Source: Pseudonocardia humida (GTDB lineage Bacteria; Actinomycetota; Actinomycetes; Mycobacteriales; Pseudonocardiaceae). From it: DNA of 64,000 nt. The notes under the pieces were generated by a model that saw nothing but the letters and a program-made list of their open reading frames with translations, was not told where the DNA came from and did not search any database. The stretch covers positions 62,001-126,000 of the forward strand of contig NZ_JAGSOV010000054.1 of NCBI RefSeq assembly GCF_023898865.1, read 5' to 3'. Shown here in pieces: positions 17,568 through 25,192 of the stretch. How positions within the stretch are numbered: the first letter of the stretch is position 1; the number at the start of each line of letters is the position of its first letter. Both the position numbers and the translations under genes were made by a program.

Positions 17568-19351
17568 GCCTGCACCTGCGTCCGCTCGTCCGGGGTGGAC
17601 AGCAGCGCCCGGTACGCCGGTTCGGTGGCCAGCAGGTGGTGGTGGGTGCCGACGGCGACGATGCGGCCCCCGGCCAGCATGGCGACCCGGTCGGCCAGCT
17701 GGACCGTCGAGGGCCGGTGGGCCGCGACCAGCGCGGTGACCCCGCCCAGCACGCGCCGCAGCGCGGCCTCGACCTCGGCCTCGGTGTGCACGTCCAGCGC
17801 GGAGAGGGGGTCGTCGAGCACGAGCACCGGCGGGCGCCCCACCACCGCCCTGGCCAGCGCGAGCCGCTGGCGCTGCCCGCCCGACAGCGACATCCCCTGC
17901 TCGCCGATGCGGGTGTCCAGCCCCCAGGGCAGCCCGGCGACGAACCCGTCGGCGCTGGCCACCCGCAGCGCCTCCCAGACCGCGTCGTCGGGCAGGCCCG
18001 GCGAGCCGAGGGTGACGTTCTCCCGCACGCTGGCCGAGATCAGCACCGGGTCCTCGAAGGCCGAGGCCACCGCGGTGCGCAGGCCGGCGAGGCGCAGGTC
18101 GCGCACGTCGACGCCGTCCACGGTGACCGAGCCCGCGGTGACGTCCTGCAGGCGGGCGACGAGGGCGGTGAGGGTGGTCTTGCCCGACCCGGTCGCGCCG
18201 ACCAGCGCCATGGTCTCGCCGGGGCGGATGGTCAGGTCGACGCCGCGCAGGACCTCGTGCTCGGCGCCCTCGTAGGCGAACCGCACCCCGCGCAGCGCCA
18301 CCTCGCCGCGCACCGGGGTGGGCAGCTCGCGCGGGTGCGGCGGGTCGACGATCGAGGGCGGGATGTCGCGGACCTCCCAGTAGCGGGCGTTGGCCGTGGC
18401 GGCGTTGCTCGCCTCGGCCAGCAGCCAGCCGATCGAGGCGACCGGCCAGATGAGGTAGGTCAGCACGGTGATCGCGGCGACGACGGTGCCCAGGGTGAGG
18501 GAGCCGGCCGCGACCCCGGCCGTGCCCACGGCGACGACCGCGGCGATGGCCAGCTCGGGCAGGGTGATCAGCAGCAGCCAGAGCGCCGCCATGATCCGCA
18601 CCTTGGCCAGCTCGGTGCCGCGCAGGCGGCGGGCGTCGGCGAGGAACCGGGCGATCAGCTCGCGGCTGCGCCCCAGCGCCTTGAGCACGCGGATGCCCAG
18701 CGCCGACTCCTCGACGACGGTGGCGAGGTCACCGGCGCGGTCCTGGGCGGTGCGGGCCTGGGTGGAGTAGCGCCGCTCCAGCGCCAGGGTCAGCCCCGCC
18801 AGCGGCAGGCCCACCGCCGCCACCACCGCGCCCAGCAGCGGCGAGAGCCAGGCCAGCACGCCGATCCCGACCACCAGCGTGATGACGTTGATCACCAGGA
18901 AGAGCCCGGAGAACGCGAACAGCCAGCGGATGGTGGTCAGGTCGGTGGTGGCCCGCGACAGCAGCTGGCCCGAGGCCCAGCGGTCGTGGAAGGCCACCGG
19001 CAGCCGCTGCAGGTGCGCGAACAGGTCGTCGCGCATGGCCGCCTCGATGGCGTTGGCCGGGTGGGCGACCAGCAGCCGGCGCAGGGTGATGAGCACGGCC
19101 TCGACCAGCCCGAGCGCGAGCACCCCGAGGACCAGCCAGGGCAGCGACCCCAGCTCGCCGCGGGCGATCGGCCCGTCCACCACGGCTCCGATGAGCAGCG
19201 GCGCGCCCAGCCCGACGAGGCTGGCCAGCAGCGCGGCCAGCCCGCCGACGATCAGCCGGACGCGGTGCGGGGCGGCGTAGGGCGCCAGGCGGCGCAGCGA
19301 TCCGAGGGTGGCGCGGCGCGGCGGGTCGGGGTCGGACGTCGGCGCGCTCAT
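17564..19351 (-). CDS. ABC exporter half-transporter, degenerate-site subunit
   Basis: A 595-residue membrane-plus-ATPase protein, first gene of the two-gene exporter operon. It has Walker A GATGSGKTT (about residue 382), canonical signature LSGGQRQR, and Walker B LVLDDPLSALD. Asp replaces the catalytic Glu after the Walker B Asp (about residue 513), so this nucleotide site should hydrolyse poorly. The membrane part has the EAAMRDDLFAHLQRLPVAFHD coupling region typical of type IV exporters. I set the start at the ATG 19349-19351; an open frame runs further upstream but is Arg/Pro-rich and unlike the family. It is divergent from the F420-dependent dehydrogenase. Confidence 0.91.
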   Translation of the reverse strand: MSAPTSDPDPPRRATLGSLRRLAPYAAPHRVRLIVGGLAALLASLVGLGAPLLIGAVVDGPIARGELGSLPWLVLGVLALGLVEAVLITLRRLLVAHPANAIEAAMRDDLFAHLQRLPVAFHDRWASGQLLSRATTDLTTIRWLFAFSGLFLVINVITLVVGIGVLAWLSPLLGAVVAAVGLPLAGLTLALERRYSTQARTAQDRAGDLATVVEESALGIRVLKALGRSRELIARFLADARRLRGTELAKVRIMAALWLLLITLPELAIAAVVAVGTAGVAAGSLTLGTVVAAITVLTYLIWPVASIGWLLAEASNAATANARYWEVRDIPPSIVDPPHPRELPTPVRGEVALRGVRFAYEGAEHEVLRGVDLTIRPGETMALVGATGSGKTTLTALVARLQDVTAGSVTVDGVDVRDLRLAGLRTAVASAFEDPVLISASVRENVTLGSPGLPDDAVWEALRVASADGFVAGLPWGLDTRIGEQGMSLSGGQRQRLALARAVVGRPPVLVLDDPLSALDVHTEAEVEAALRRVLGGVTALVAAHRPSTVQLADRVAMLAGGRIVAVGTHHHLLATEPAYRALLSTPDERTQVQA

Positions 19352-19515
19352 GGCCTGCTCGACGTTAGGTCGGCCGGGGTTGTTCCGCACGCCGATTTCC
19401 GCCCACGGGCTCCGCGGTCGGCCGGCACCCGGCCGGTGATCGCGACGGATCGGCCGGCGGGTGGCAGGGTGGGAAGGGCAAGGCAGGTGACGGGCAGCGG
19501 GAGAGGCAGAGGGTC

Positions 19516-20520
19516 GTGGCATTGCGGATCGGCTACAAGGCGTCGGCGGAGCAGTTCGGGCCGCGCGATCTGGTGGAGTACGCGGTGCTGGCCGAGGAGG
19601 CAGGGCTGGACAGCGCCGTCGTGTCCGACCACTTCCTGCCGTGGCGGCACGAGGGCGGGCACGCGCCCGCGGCGCTGCCGTGGCTGACGGCGGTGGGGGA
19701 GCGGACCTCGCGCATCCTGCTGGGCACCTCGGTGCTCACCCCGACGTTCCGCTACAACCCGGCGGTGCTGGCCCAGACGTTCGCCACGCTGGGCCTGCTC
19801 TACCCCGGCCGGGTGATGCTGGGCCTGGGCACCGGCGAGGCGCTCAACGAGATCGCGGTGTCGGGGCGGGAGTGGCCGGAGTTCAAGGAGCGCTTCGCCC
19901 GGCTGCGCGAGGCGGTGCGGCTGATGCGCGAGCTGTGGGCGGGCGAGGAGGTGTCGTTCGACGGCGAGTACTACAAGACCGTCGGGGCCACCATCTACGA
20001 CCGCCCCGAGCAGCCGATCCCGGTCTACATCGCCGCGGGCGGCCCGGTGGTGGCCAAGTACGCCGGCCGCTCGGGCGACGGGTTCATCTGCACCTCGGGC
20101 AAGGGCATGGACCTCTACACCGAGAAGCTGCTGCCGGCGGTGGCCGAGGGCGCCGCGGCGGCGGGGCGCGAGGCGGGCGACGTCGACCGCATGATCGAGA
20201 TCAAGCTGTCCTACGACCGCGACAAGGACGCCGCGCTGGAGAACACCCGCTTCTGGGCGCCGCTGTCGCTGACCCCCGAGCAGAAGCACAGCGTCGACTC
20301 GGCCGTGGAGATGGAGCGCCTGGCCGACGAGCTGCCCATCGAGCAGGTCGCCAAGCGCTGGATCGTGGCGTCGGACCCGCAGGAGGCGCTGGCCCAGATC
20401 AAGCCCTACCTCGACGCCGGCCTCGACCACCTCGTCTTCCACGGCCCCGGCCACGACCAGCGCCGGTTCCTCGAGCAGTTCGCCGAGGACGTGCTGCCCG
20501 AGCTGCGCGCGCTGAGCTGA
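19516..20520 (+). CDS. fgd: F420-dependent glucose-6-phosphate dehydrogenase
   Basis: A 334-residue TIM-barrel, luciferase-like enzyme that oxidises glucose 6-phosphate while reducing coenzyme F420, supplying F420H2 to the cell. Diagnostic stretches are [25 protein letters not shown] at the N-terminus, [20 protein letters not shown] (His/Trp of the active site), [33 protein letters not shown], and [16 protein letters not shown]. Length matches mycobacterial Fgd1 (336). It starts at a GTG. A strong terminator follows at 20533-20567. Another F420-type protein is encoded at 37173-37580. The call is firm. Confidence 0.93.
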   Translation: MALRIGYKASAEQFGPRDLVEYAVLAEEAGLDSAVVSDHFLPWRHEGGHAPAALPWLTAVGERTSRILLGTSVLTPTFRYNPAVLAQTFATLGLLYPGRVMLGLGTGEALNEIAVSGREWPEFKERFARLREAVRLMRELWAGEEVSFDGEYYKTVGATIYDRPEQPIPVYIAAGGPVVAKYAGRSGDGFICTSGKGMDLYTEKLLPAVAEGAAAAGREAGDVDRMIEIKLSYDRDKDAALENTRFWAPLSLTPEQKHSVDSAVEMERLADELPIEQVAKRWIVASDPQEALAQIKPYLDAGLDHLVFHGPGHDQRRFLEQFAEDVLPELRALS

Positions 20521-20532
20521 TCCCGCACGCAC

Positions 20533-20567
20533 GACGGCCCCGGTCGCGCGGAGCGAGCGGGGCCGTC
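20533..20567 (+). terminator. Bidirectional terminator after fgd
   Basis: A perfect 10-bp stem, GACGGCCCCG with CGGGGCCGTC, around a 15-nt loop. It sits between the convergent fgd and DUF4235 genes. Confidence 0.75.
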
Positions 20568-20588
20568 ATCGGGTGCCTCAGGTGCGGA

Positions 20589-20954
20589 TCAGGCCGCGGT
20601 GACCTTCTCCGCGCCCCGTCCCGCGGCGGCCTTCGCCGCGGCCAGCTTGCGCCCGGCCGACGACGGCCGGGGCGCGTCCAGGAACCGGCGCACGCCCTTC
20701 ATGCCGTAGCGGTCGACCGCGGTCTTGATCAGACCGAAGATGGCGCCCTGCAGCGTGGCGGCGATCAGCACCTCGCGGGTGCTGTACTCGTTCGACAGGG
20801 GCTGCGGGGTCCCGTCCTCCTTGGACACCTTCTTCCAGATGACCCCGAAGACCCGGCCGGCCAGCAGGCCGCCCAGCATCCCGAAGGCCACGCCGAACGG
20901 CTTGTAGGCCAGCTTGGCCAGCCCGCTCAGCTCGTTGCCGTCCTGCTTGCTCAT
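20589..20954 (-). CDS. DUF4235-family membrane-associated protein
   Basis: A 121-residue protein. The core LAYKPFGVAFGMLGGLLAGRVFGVIWKKV, then STREVLIAATLQGAIFGLIKTAVDRYG, is typical of the actinobacterial DUF4235 family: two Gly/Ala-rich hydrophobic segments that are probably membrane helices. The tail is Ala/Lys-rich (RKLAAAKAAAGRGAEKV). The ATG (20952-20954) is preceded by GAGGGGCG and overlaps the stop of the upstream 83-residue gene as ATGA, so the two are coupled. The family has no established function. Confidence 0.82.
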   Translation of the reverse strand: MSKQDGNELSGLAKLAYKPFGVAFGMLGGLLAGRVFGVIWKKVSKEDGTPQPLSNEYSTREVLIAATLQGAIFGLIKTAVDRYGMKGVRRFLDAPRPSSAGRKLAAAKAAAGRGAEKVTAA

Positions 20955-21202
20955 CGCCCCTCCGCTCGTGACGCCTCGGCCCTGGCCTCGGCGCCGGTCT
21001 CCCCGGAGTAGCCGGCGTCCTGGCCGGCCACCCTGCCCACGAACTCCTCGTTCTCGTCGGTGCCGGTCGTGGTGGCGCCGTCCTGGTCGGCGGCGTCCGC
21101 CCCACCGGGATGACCGTCGCGTCCCGGGTCCGCACCCCCGGTCTCGCGGGTGCGGGCCAGATGTGGGTCGGCGGACACGTCGTCCTCGGAGGTACCAGGC
21201 AT
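20951..21202 (-). CDS. Small acidic conserved protein coupled to the DUF4235 gene
   Basis: An 83-residue hydrophilic, Asp/Glu/Gly-rich protein without membrane segments. The C-terminal half, NEEFVGRVAGQDAGYSGETG, reads like a conserved block I associate with short actinobacterial proteins of unknown role; the N-terminal half is low-complexity (GGADAADQDGATTTGTDE). The frame is supported by its ATGA overlap with the DUF4235 gene and by the conserved block. Start ATG 21200-21202 has no clear ribosome site, so the start is tentative. No function assigned. Confidence 0.65.
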   Translation of the reverse strand: MPGTSEDDVSADPHLARTRETGGADPGRDGHPGGADAADQDGATTTGTDENEEFVGRVAGQDAGYSGETGAEARAEASRAEGR

Positions 21203-21367
21203 GCACGTGCAGTACCCGCGCGGAGGTGGATCGATGCGTGTTCCCGCCGTTCGGAGGGGGTCCGTTTGCCCCGGGCGCGGGCCGGGCACCTGCCATGACG
21301 AAGGGCGTAACGCGATCGGGGGGTCGCGTGAAGGTAGCGGAACCGGTGGGGGAGCGAGGAACAAGCG

Positions 21368-21874
21368 ATGGATCGGGCAGTGGCGCAGGGGCAGCCGGGT
21401 GGCGGTGGGGTCGACCCGCGCTCGGTCGCGCCGGGGTCGCACGTCGCGGGGGGCGGCGCGACGGACCCCGACGAGCGCCCCGACGGCCTGGAGTTGCGCA
21501 TCCCGGCCTCGGTCGACCGGCTGCGCCCGCTGCGCCGTCGGATCGAGGCCTGGGCGCTGGTGCGCGACCTGAGCGACGTCGAGCTGGCCGACCTGCAGCT
21601 GGCGCTGGGCGAGGCGGTCTCCAACTCGATGGAGCACGCCTACCGCGAGACCGAGGCCGGAACGGTCGACATCGAGCTCGACGTGCGCTCGACCGACGCC
21701 GGGCGCGGGGTCGTCGTCCGCGTCGTCGACCGGGGCCGCTGGAAGCCGGCGACCTCGCGCCCCAGCCACCGCGGCCGGGGCCTGAGGATGATCGAGGGTT
21801 TGTCCGTCGACATGCGGGTGACCAGCAACGACTCCGGTACCGAGGTCGTCTTCACGGTGTTGCTCGGCGGCTGA
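21368..21874 (+). CDS. RsbW-like ATP-binding protein (anti-sigma/serine-kinase family)
   Basis: A 168-residue protein. A disordered N-terminus of about 45 residues precedes a GHKL ATPase domain. N-box: LQLALGEAVSNSMEHAY, with the Mg-binding Asn. G1 box: VRVVDRGRWKP, with the nucleotide-contacting Asp. G2 box: SHRGRGLRMIEGL. This is the HATPase_c_2 subfamily of RsbW/SpoIIAB-type anti-sigma factors, which hold a sigma factor or phosphorylate a STAS antagonist. No sigma factor or free STAS gene adjoins it, but two further partner-switch proteins lie 1-3 kb away on the other strand. A GGGAGCGAGG stretch precedes the ATG. Confidence 0.85.
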   Translation: MDRAVAQGQPGGGGVDPRSVAPGSHVAGGGATDPDERPDGLELRIPASVDRLRPLRRRIEAWALVRDLSDVELADLQLALGEAVSNSMEHAYRETEAGTVDIELDVRSTDAGRGVVVRVVDRGRWKPATSRPSHRGRGLRMIEGLSVDMRVTSNDSGTEVVFTVLLGG

Positions 21875-21913
21875 GCGCCCGCCGGGGTCTGCACACGGTC
21901 TACACACGACCGA

Positions 21914-21944
21914 GCCGCCGCCCCGATCGGGGGCGGCGGCTCAG
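21914..21944 (+). terminator. Bidirectional terminator, 13-bp stem
   Basis: GAGCCGCCGCCCC pairs perfectly with GGGGCGGCGGCTC across a five-base loop. It separates the convergent ATPase and SARP-type genes. Confidence 0.8.
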
Positions 21945-21970
21945 GTGCGTGTCGGTATGCGGTGCGGTCG

Positions 21971-22846
21971 TCAGCGGGTGGTGCCGGGCACGGAGCCGCC
22001 GGCCACCAGGCGGCGTCCGCCACCGGCCCCGCGCACGGAGCGCAGGCCGGGCAGCTGCACCGCCGAGCGCGGCATCGGGCGCCGGGCCCGCAGCATCGGC
22101 CACACCGGGGCGGTGGGCAGGACCAGCCCGTCGAGGCCGGACGGGTCGGGCCCGCCGACGCTGGAGCGCAGCAGCTCGCGGTAGTCGTCGTACTGGGCCA
22201 CCGCCGCGGCGATGTTGCCCTGGGCCAGGTGGGCCTCGATCAGGGCGCGGCGGGCGCTCTCGCGGCTGGGGGCGACCCGCACGGCCGACTCGGCCAGCGC
22301 GACGGCCTCGGCGTGCGCGCCGGCGGCGGACAGCCGCAGGCTGCGCTCCTCGATGGCGTGCAGGCGCAGCTGGCGGAACCGCTCGCGCTCCACGGCGATC
22401 CAGGTGGCGGTCCAGCCGGGCAGGATGTCGGACGAGAGCAGCGAGATGTCCGGGGTGTCGTCGACCGGGATCTCCGGCAGCCCGCGCACCAGGCCCAGCG
22501 CGTCGGCGAGGTCGACCTCGACGTCGGCGGCCAGGGAGAGCGTGGGGCCGTCCTCGGTGAGCAGCCCGGGTACGTCGACGGCGGCGATGGCGTCGGACAG
22601 CAGGCGGGCGGCGGCCTCGGCGGCGGTGCCGGGCCAGAGGTCGGCGGCCAGCGCGGCGCGCTCCTGGGGCCGCGGGTGGACGGCCAGGTAGGCGACGAGA
22701 CGACGGGCGTCGACCCCCAGCGGAACGGCGGAGCCGCGCGAGGTGAGGGTGAACGAGCCGAGCACCGTGACCCGGTGGGATGCGAGCCCGAGGGTGGCGG
22801 TGTGGGGGGCCCGCGTCGGTGCAGATCGTCGCTGATCGTCAGACAT
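21971..22846 (-). CDS. SARP/BTAD-type transcriptional regulator
   Basis: A 291-residue protein. An OmpR-like winged helix (HRVTVLGSFTLTSRGSAVPLG...RRLVAYLAVHPRPQERAALAADLWP, about residues 22-90) is followed by a bacterial transcriptional activator domain of helical repeats (about 130-250: WIAVERERFRQLRLHAIEERSLRL and APSRESARRALIEAHLAQGN). The C-terminal 40 residues are Arg/Pro-rich. Such proteins activate transcription; in streptomycetes many control secondary metabolism, but no biosynthetic cluster is present here. Start ATG 22844-22846 precedes the domain by about 20 residues; the open frame extends upstream without similarity. It lies 188 bp downstream of the MEDS genes, same strand. Confidence 0.82.
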   Translation of the reverse strand: MSDDQRRSAPTRAPHTATLGLASHRVTVLGSFTLTSRGSAVPLGVDARRLVAYLAVHPRPQERAALAADLWPGTAAEAAARLLSDAIAAVDVPGLLTEDGPTLSLAADVEVDLADALGLVRGLPEIPVDDTPDISLLSSDILPGWTATWIAVERERFRQLRLHAIEERSLRLSAAGAHAEAVALAESAVRVAPSRESARRALIEAHLAQGNIAAAVAQYDDYRELLRSSVGGPDPSGLDGLVLPTAPVWPMLRARRPMPRSAVQLPGLRSVRGAGGGRRLVAGGSVPGTTR

Positions 22847-23034
22847 GGTGGTCCCAAACGTGGAAGTGCCGGATGTGTCGGATGTGCCGCGCGGTGATGG
22901 GCCGTGCGCAGCCCGTCGGCGCCCAGTCCGCGGAGAAGTGTTCTCGCTGTGGAGCGTCTTGCCAAGGGCCGGATTGGTCACAGTCCGACCCCGCTGGTCA
23001 CGGTCCGACGACCGACCACCTCCCCCGATCATAC

Positions 23035-23997
23035 TCACGGGCTCGCTCGCATGCGCACGTGGGTGCCCCTGTCGTCGGTCCACACGTGCAGGGAGTCACA
23101 CAGTTGGCGGGCGATCCACACGCCGCGCCCGCGCGGGTTGGACGAGTGCGGCGCCTGCAGCCCGGGCAGCGGGTCGCGCAGGCTGCCGGCGTCGTGGATC
23201 TCGCAGACCACCCCGTCGTCGGTGACCCAGATGAGCAGCTCGGCGCGCGCGTCGCCGTGCTCGACGGCGTTGGTGGCGACCTCGTTGACGGCCAGCACGA
23301 CGTCCTCGGCGCGCTCGCGCGGGCAGTTCGCCGACAGCAGGGCGTCCTCGACGGCGCTGCGGACGTCGTGCAGCTGCCACGCGCCGAAGGGCAGGCGCAG
23401 CTCCGGGGGACCGAGCAGCACCGGCGCGGGGGCGGGCTGCTCGGCCAGCACCTCGCGCGGGGCCAGGTGGTGGGGGTTGTGGGCCATCTCGCCGCGCACG
23501 GCCAGCAGCGGGTGGTTGCGCCGGGCGCCGTCGAGGATCTCCCGGTGCAGCGGCAGCTCGGGGTAGAAGCAGGTCATGGTGACCGGCAGCTCGGCGAGCG
23601 CGATGTTGAACGCGGCGTCGAGCTCGGTCCAGAAGGTGCCGTCGACGCCGTCGAGCCGCGAGGTGTGCTCGTTGATCACGATGAGCGGGCGCCCGGTCGC
23701 GGAGACCAGCTCGCGCAGCTCCCGGGCGCGCCGGGCGGCCAGGGTCTGCCCGGACTCGCCGTCGGGCCCGTCGGGCCGGCTGAGCAGGATGAGCCCGGCC
23801 GTGCCGTCCAGCTCCCGCTGCACGGCGCTCTCGGTGGCCGGGTCGACCGAGAGCGCCACCGGGGTGCCGCCGCGCAGCCCGTCGAGGACCATCGGCAGCA
23901 CCTGGTCCACCAGGTCGGTGCGGGAGCGGTGGAAGGCCGCGGCGTGCTGCAGGCGCACCCAGCGCCCGCTGCGCGTGTTCTCAACCCGCACGGCCAC
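23035..23997 (-). CDS. MEDS-domain anti-sigma-type ATPase
   Basis: A 320-residue two-domain signalling protein. The N-terminal MEDS (DcmR-like sensory) domain (about 10-180) includes FHRSRTDLVDQVLPMVLDGL, GRPLIVINEHTSRLDG and MTCFYPELPLHREILDGA. The C-terminal HATPase_c_2 domain (about 200-315) has N-box VVLAVNEVATNAVEHG, G1 EIHDAGSL and G2 NPRGRGVWIARQL. It probably binds ATP and acts as an anti-sigma factor or serine kinase whose activity is set by the MEDS domain. GTG start. It lies 15 bp behind a MEDS-STAS gene, its likely partner. Confidence 0.85.
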   Translation of the reverse strand: MAVRVENTRSGRWVRLQHAAAFHRSRTDLVDQVLPMVLDGLRGGTPVALSVDPATESAVQRELDGTAGLILLSRPDGPDGESGQTLAARRARELRELVSATGRPLIVINEHTSRLDGVDGTFWTELDAAFNIALAELPVTMTCFYPELPLHREILDGARRNHPLLAVRGEMAHNPHHLAPREVLAEQPAPAPVLLGPPELRLPFGAWQLHDVRSAVEDALLSANCPRERAEDVVLAVNEVATNAVEHGDARAELLIWVTDDGVVCEIHDAGSLRDPLPGLQAPHSSNPRGRGVWIARQLCDSLHVWTDDRGTHVRMRASP

Positions 23998-24012
23998 CCC
24001 CGGGGGACGGGC

Positions 24013-24930
24013 TCACGACGGGCTGTGGTGGCGGCCGCCCTCGCGGCGGTGCTGCCCGGTGCGGGGCACCACCACCAGCTGGGCGGCGAACGGGGCCCCG
24101 CAGCGGTCGAGCACGCGCACCACCCGGGGGCGCACGCCGGTCAGCACGAGGCGGTGGGTGCTGGGGAACTCCTCGGCCGCGTGCACGAGGCTGACGGCCC
24201 CGGCGACGTCGAGGAAGCGCAGCGAGGACAGGTCCAGGGTGATGTCGCTGGAGGCCCAGTGCGAGCGCAGGGCCTGGTCGAGCACGGTCTCCAGGAGCTT
24301 GCGGATCTGCGGGCGGTTGCTGTGGTCGACCTCGCCGGCCAGCCGCGCGGTCGACGGGTCGGACCGGGTGATCCGCAGGAGGTTGTCGTCGTAGACGGCC
24401 TCGCCGATCAGCTCCGTCTCGTGCAGCTCGCGCATCTGCGAGACGGCGTCCTCGTCGAAGCGCGGCAGGTCGTAGCGGCACAGCAGGCGCGCGCTCGGGT
24501 GCGAGCGCAGCACCCGGTCGACGACCTGCTCGTACTCGACGACCCGGTCGACGCCGCCCGCGCGCAGCAGCTCCGAACCGCACTCGCCGCTCATCCGCAG
24601 CCCGGTGAAGCCCTGCGCGGAGGCCCGGTCGATCTGGTCGAGGAACATCTCCTCGTACCGGGCGACCGGGCGGGCGGCCGCCGCCCTGGTCTGCGCGGTG
24701 GGGACGATGACCATGCGGCCCTCGTCGAGCGCCCGGCGCACCGGGACGCCGTCGTCGGCCATCCGGCCCAGCACGGCGCCCGCCGTCTCGTCCTCGAAGT
24801 ACACGACGCGCTCGTCGGCGGCCAGCCCGCCGGCCAGCCACTGCGCGGTGACCTCCCAGAGCTGCTCGTCGCTCACCGGGACGGCACACGTGTGACCCAC
24901 GAGGGACATGTCCTCGATCGTCCTCACCAT
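24013..24930 (-). CDS. MEDS-STAS protein (anti-anti-sigma type) lacking the phospho-serine
   Basis: About 305 residues: an N-terminal MEDS domain (about 10-175, with ERVVYFEDETAGAVLGRM, RYEEMFLDQIDRASAQGFTGL and RLLCRYDLPRFDED) and a C-terminal STAS domain (about 190-290, with LAGEVDHSNRPQIRKLLETVL and DITLDLSSLRFLDVAGAVSLV). STAS antagonists of the RsbV/SpoIIAA kind carry a phosphorylatable Ser after the Asp of this last motif; here the residues are Val and Ala (about 242-243). Regulation by the neighbouring ATPase would have to work by binding alone, or by ligand sensing in MEDS. Start uncertain: ATG 24930, with GTG 24939 or ATG 24909 as alternatives. Confidence 0.8.
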   Translation of the reverse strand: MVRTIEDMSLVGHTCAVPVSDEQLWEVTAQWLAGGLAADERVVYFEDETAGAVLGRMADDGVPVRRALDEGRMVIVPTAQTRAAAARPVARYEEMFLDQIDRASAQGFTGLRMSGECGSELLRAGGVDRVVEYEQVVDRVLRSHPSARLLCRYDLPRFDEDAVSQMRELHETELIGEAVYDDNLLRITRSDPSTARLAGEVDHSNRPQIRKLLETVLDQALRSHWASSDITLDLSSLRFLDVAGAVSLVHAAEEFPSTHRLVLTGVRPRVVRVLDRCGAPFAAQLVVVPRTGQHRREGGRHHSPS

Positions 24931-25192
24931 GGCGCACACCCGGTCCGAGCCACGACAGCGGGAACGCCGTGACCGGCGGCGACCCGTGTCACGACATGGC
25001 CACTTTACGGCGAGCCGATCGGGGCCGCTGAGTCCGCGACCAGGTACGACACGTCGAGCAGTCGGTCCGCGGCGCCCAGCGGTCGAGCGGTCGGTTGGGC
25101 GGTGGGCCCAGTTCGTCCGCCCGGTGGTACAGCAAGTGTCCGATCAGACGCGCAGCGTCACAAGCGGGGGCGCCGCCGCTCGGCGCGGGCGG

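Noticed and set aside
19352-19522. Upstream extension of the first ABC exporter gene by 57 codons.
   Set aside because: The extension is Arg/Pro-rich, contains the divergent promoter region and is absent from the family pattern; the ATG at 19349-19351 fits better.
24931-25192. Search for a gene or RNA in the gap behind the MEDS-STAS start.
   Set aside because: I see no open frame with protein character, hairpin or clear promoter; it probably holds only the promoter of the MEDS genes.
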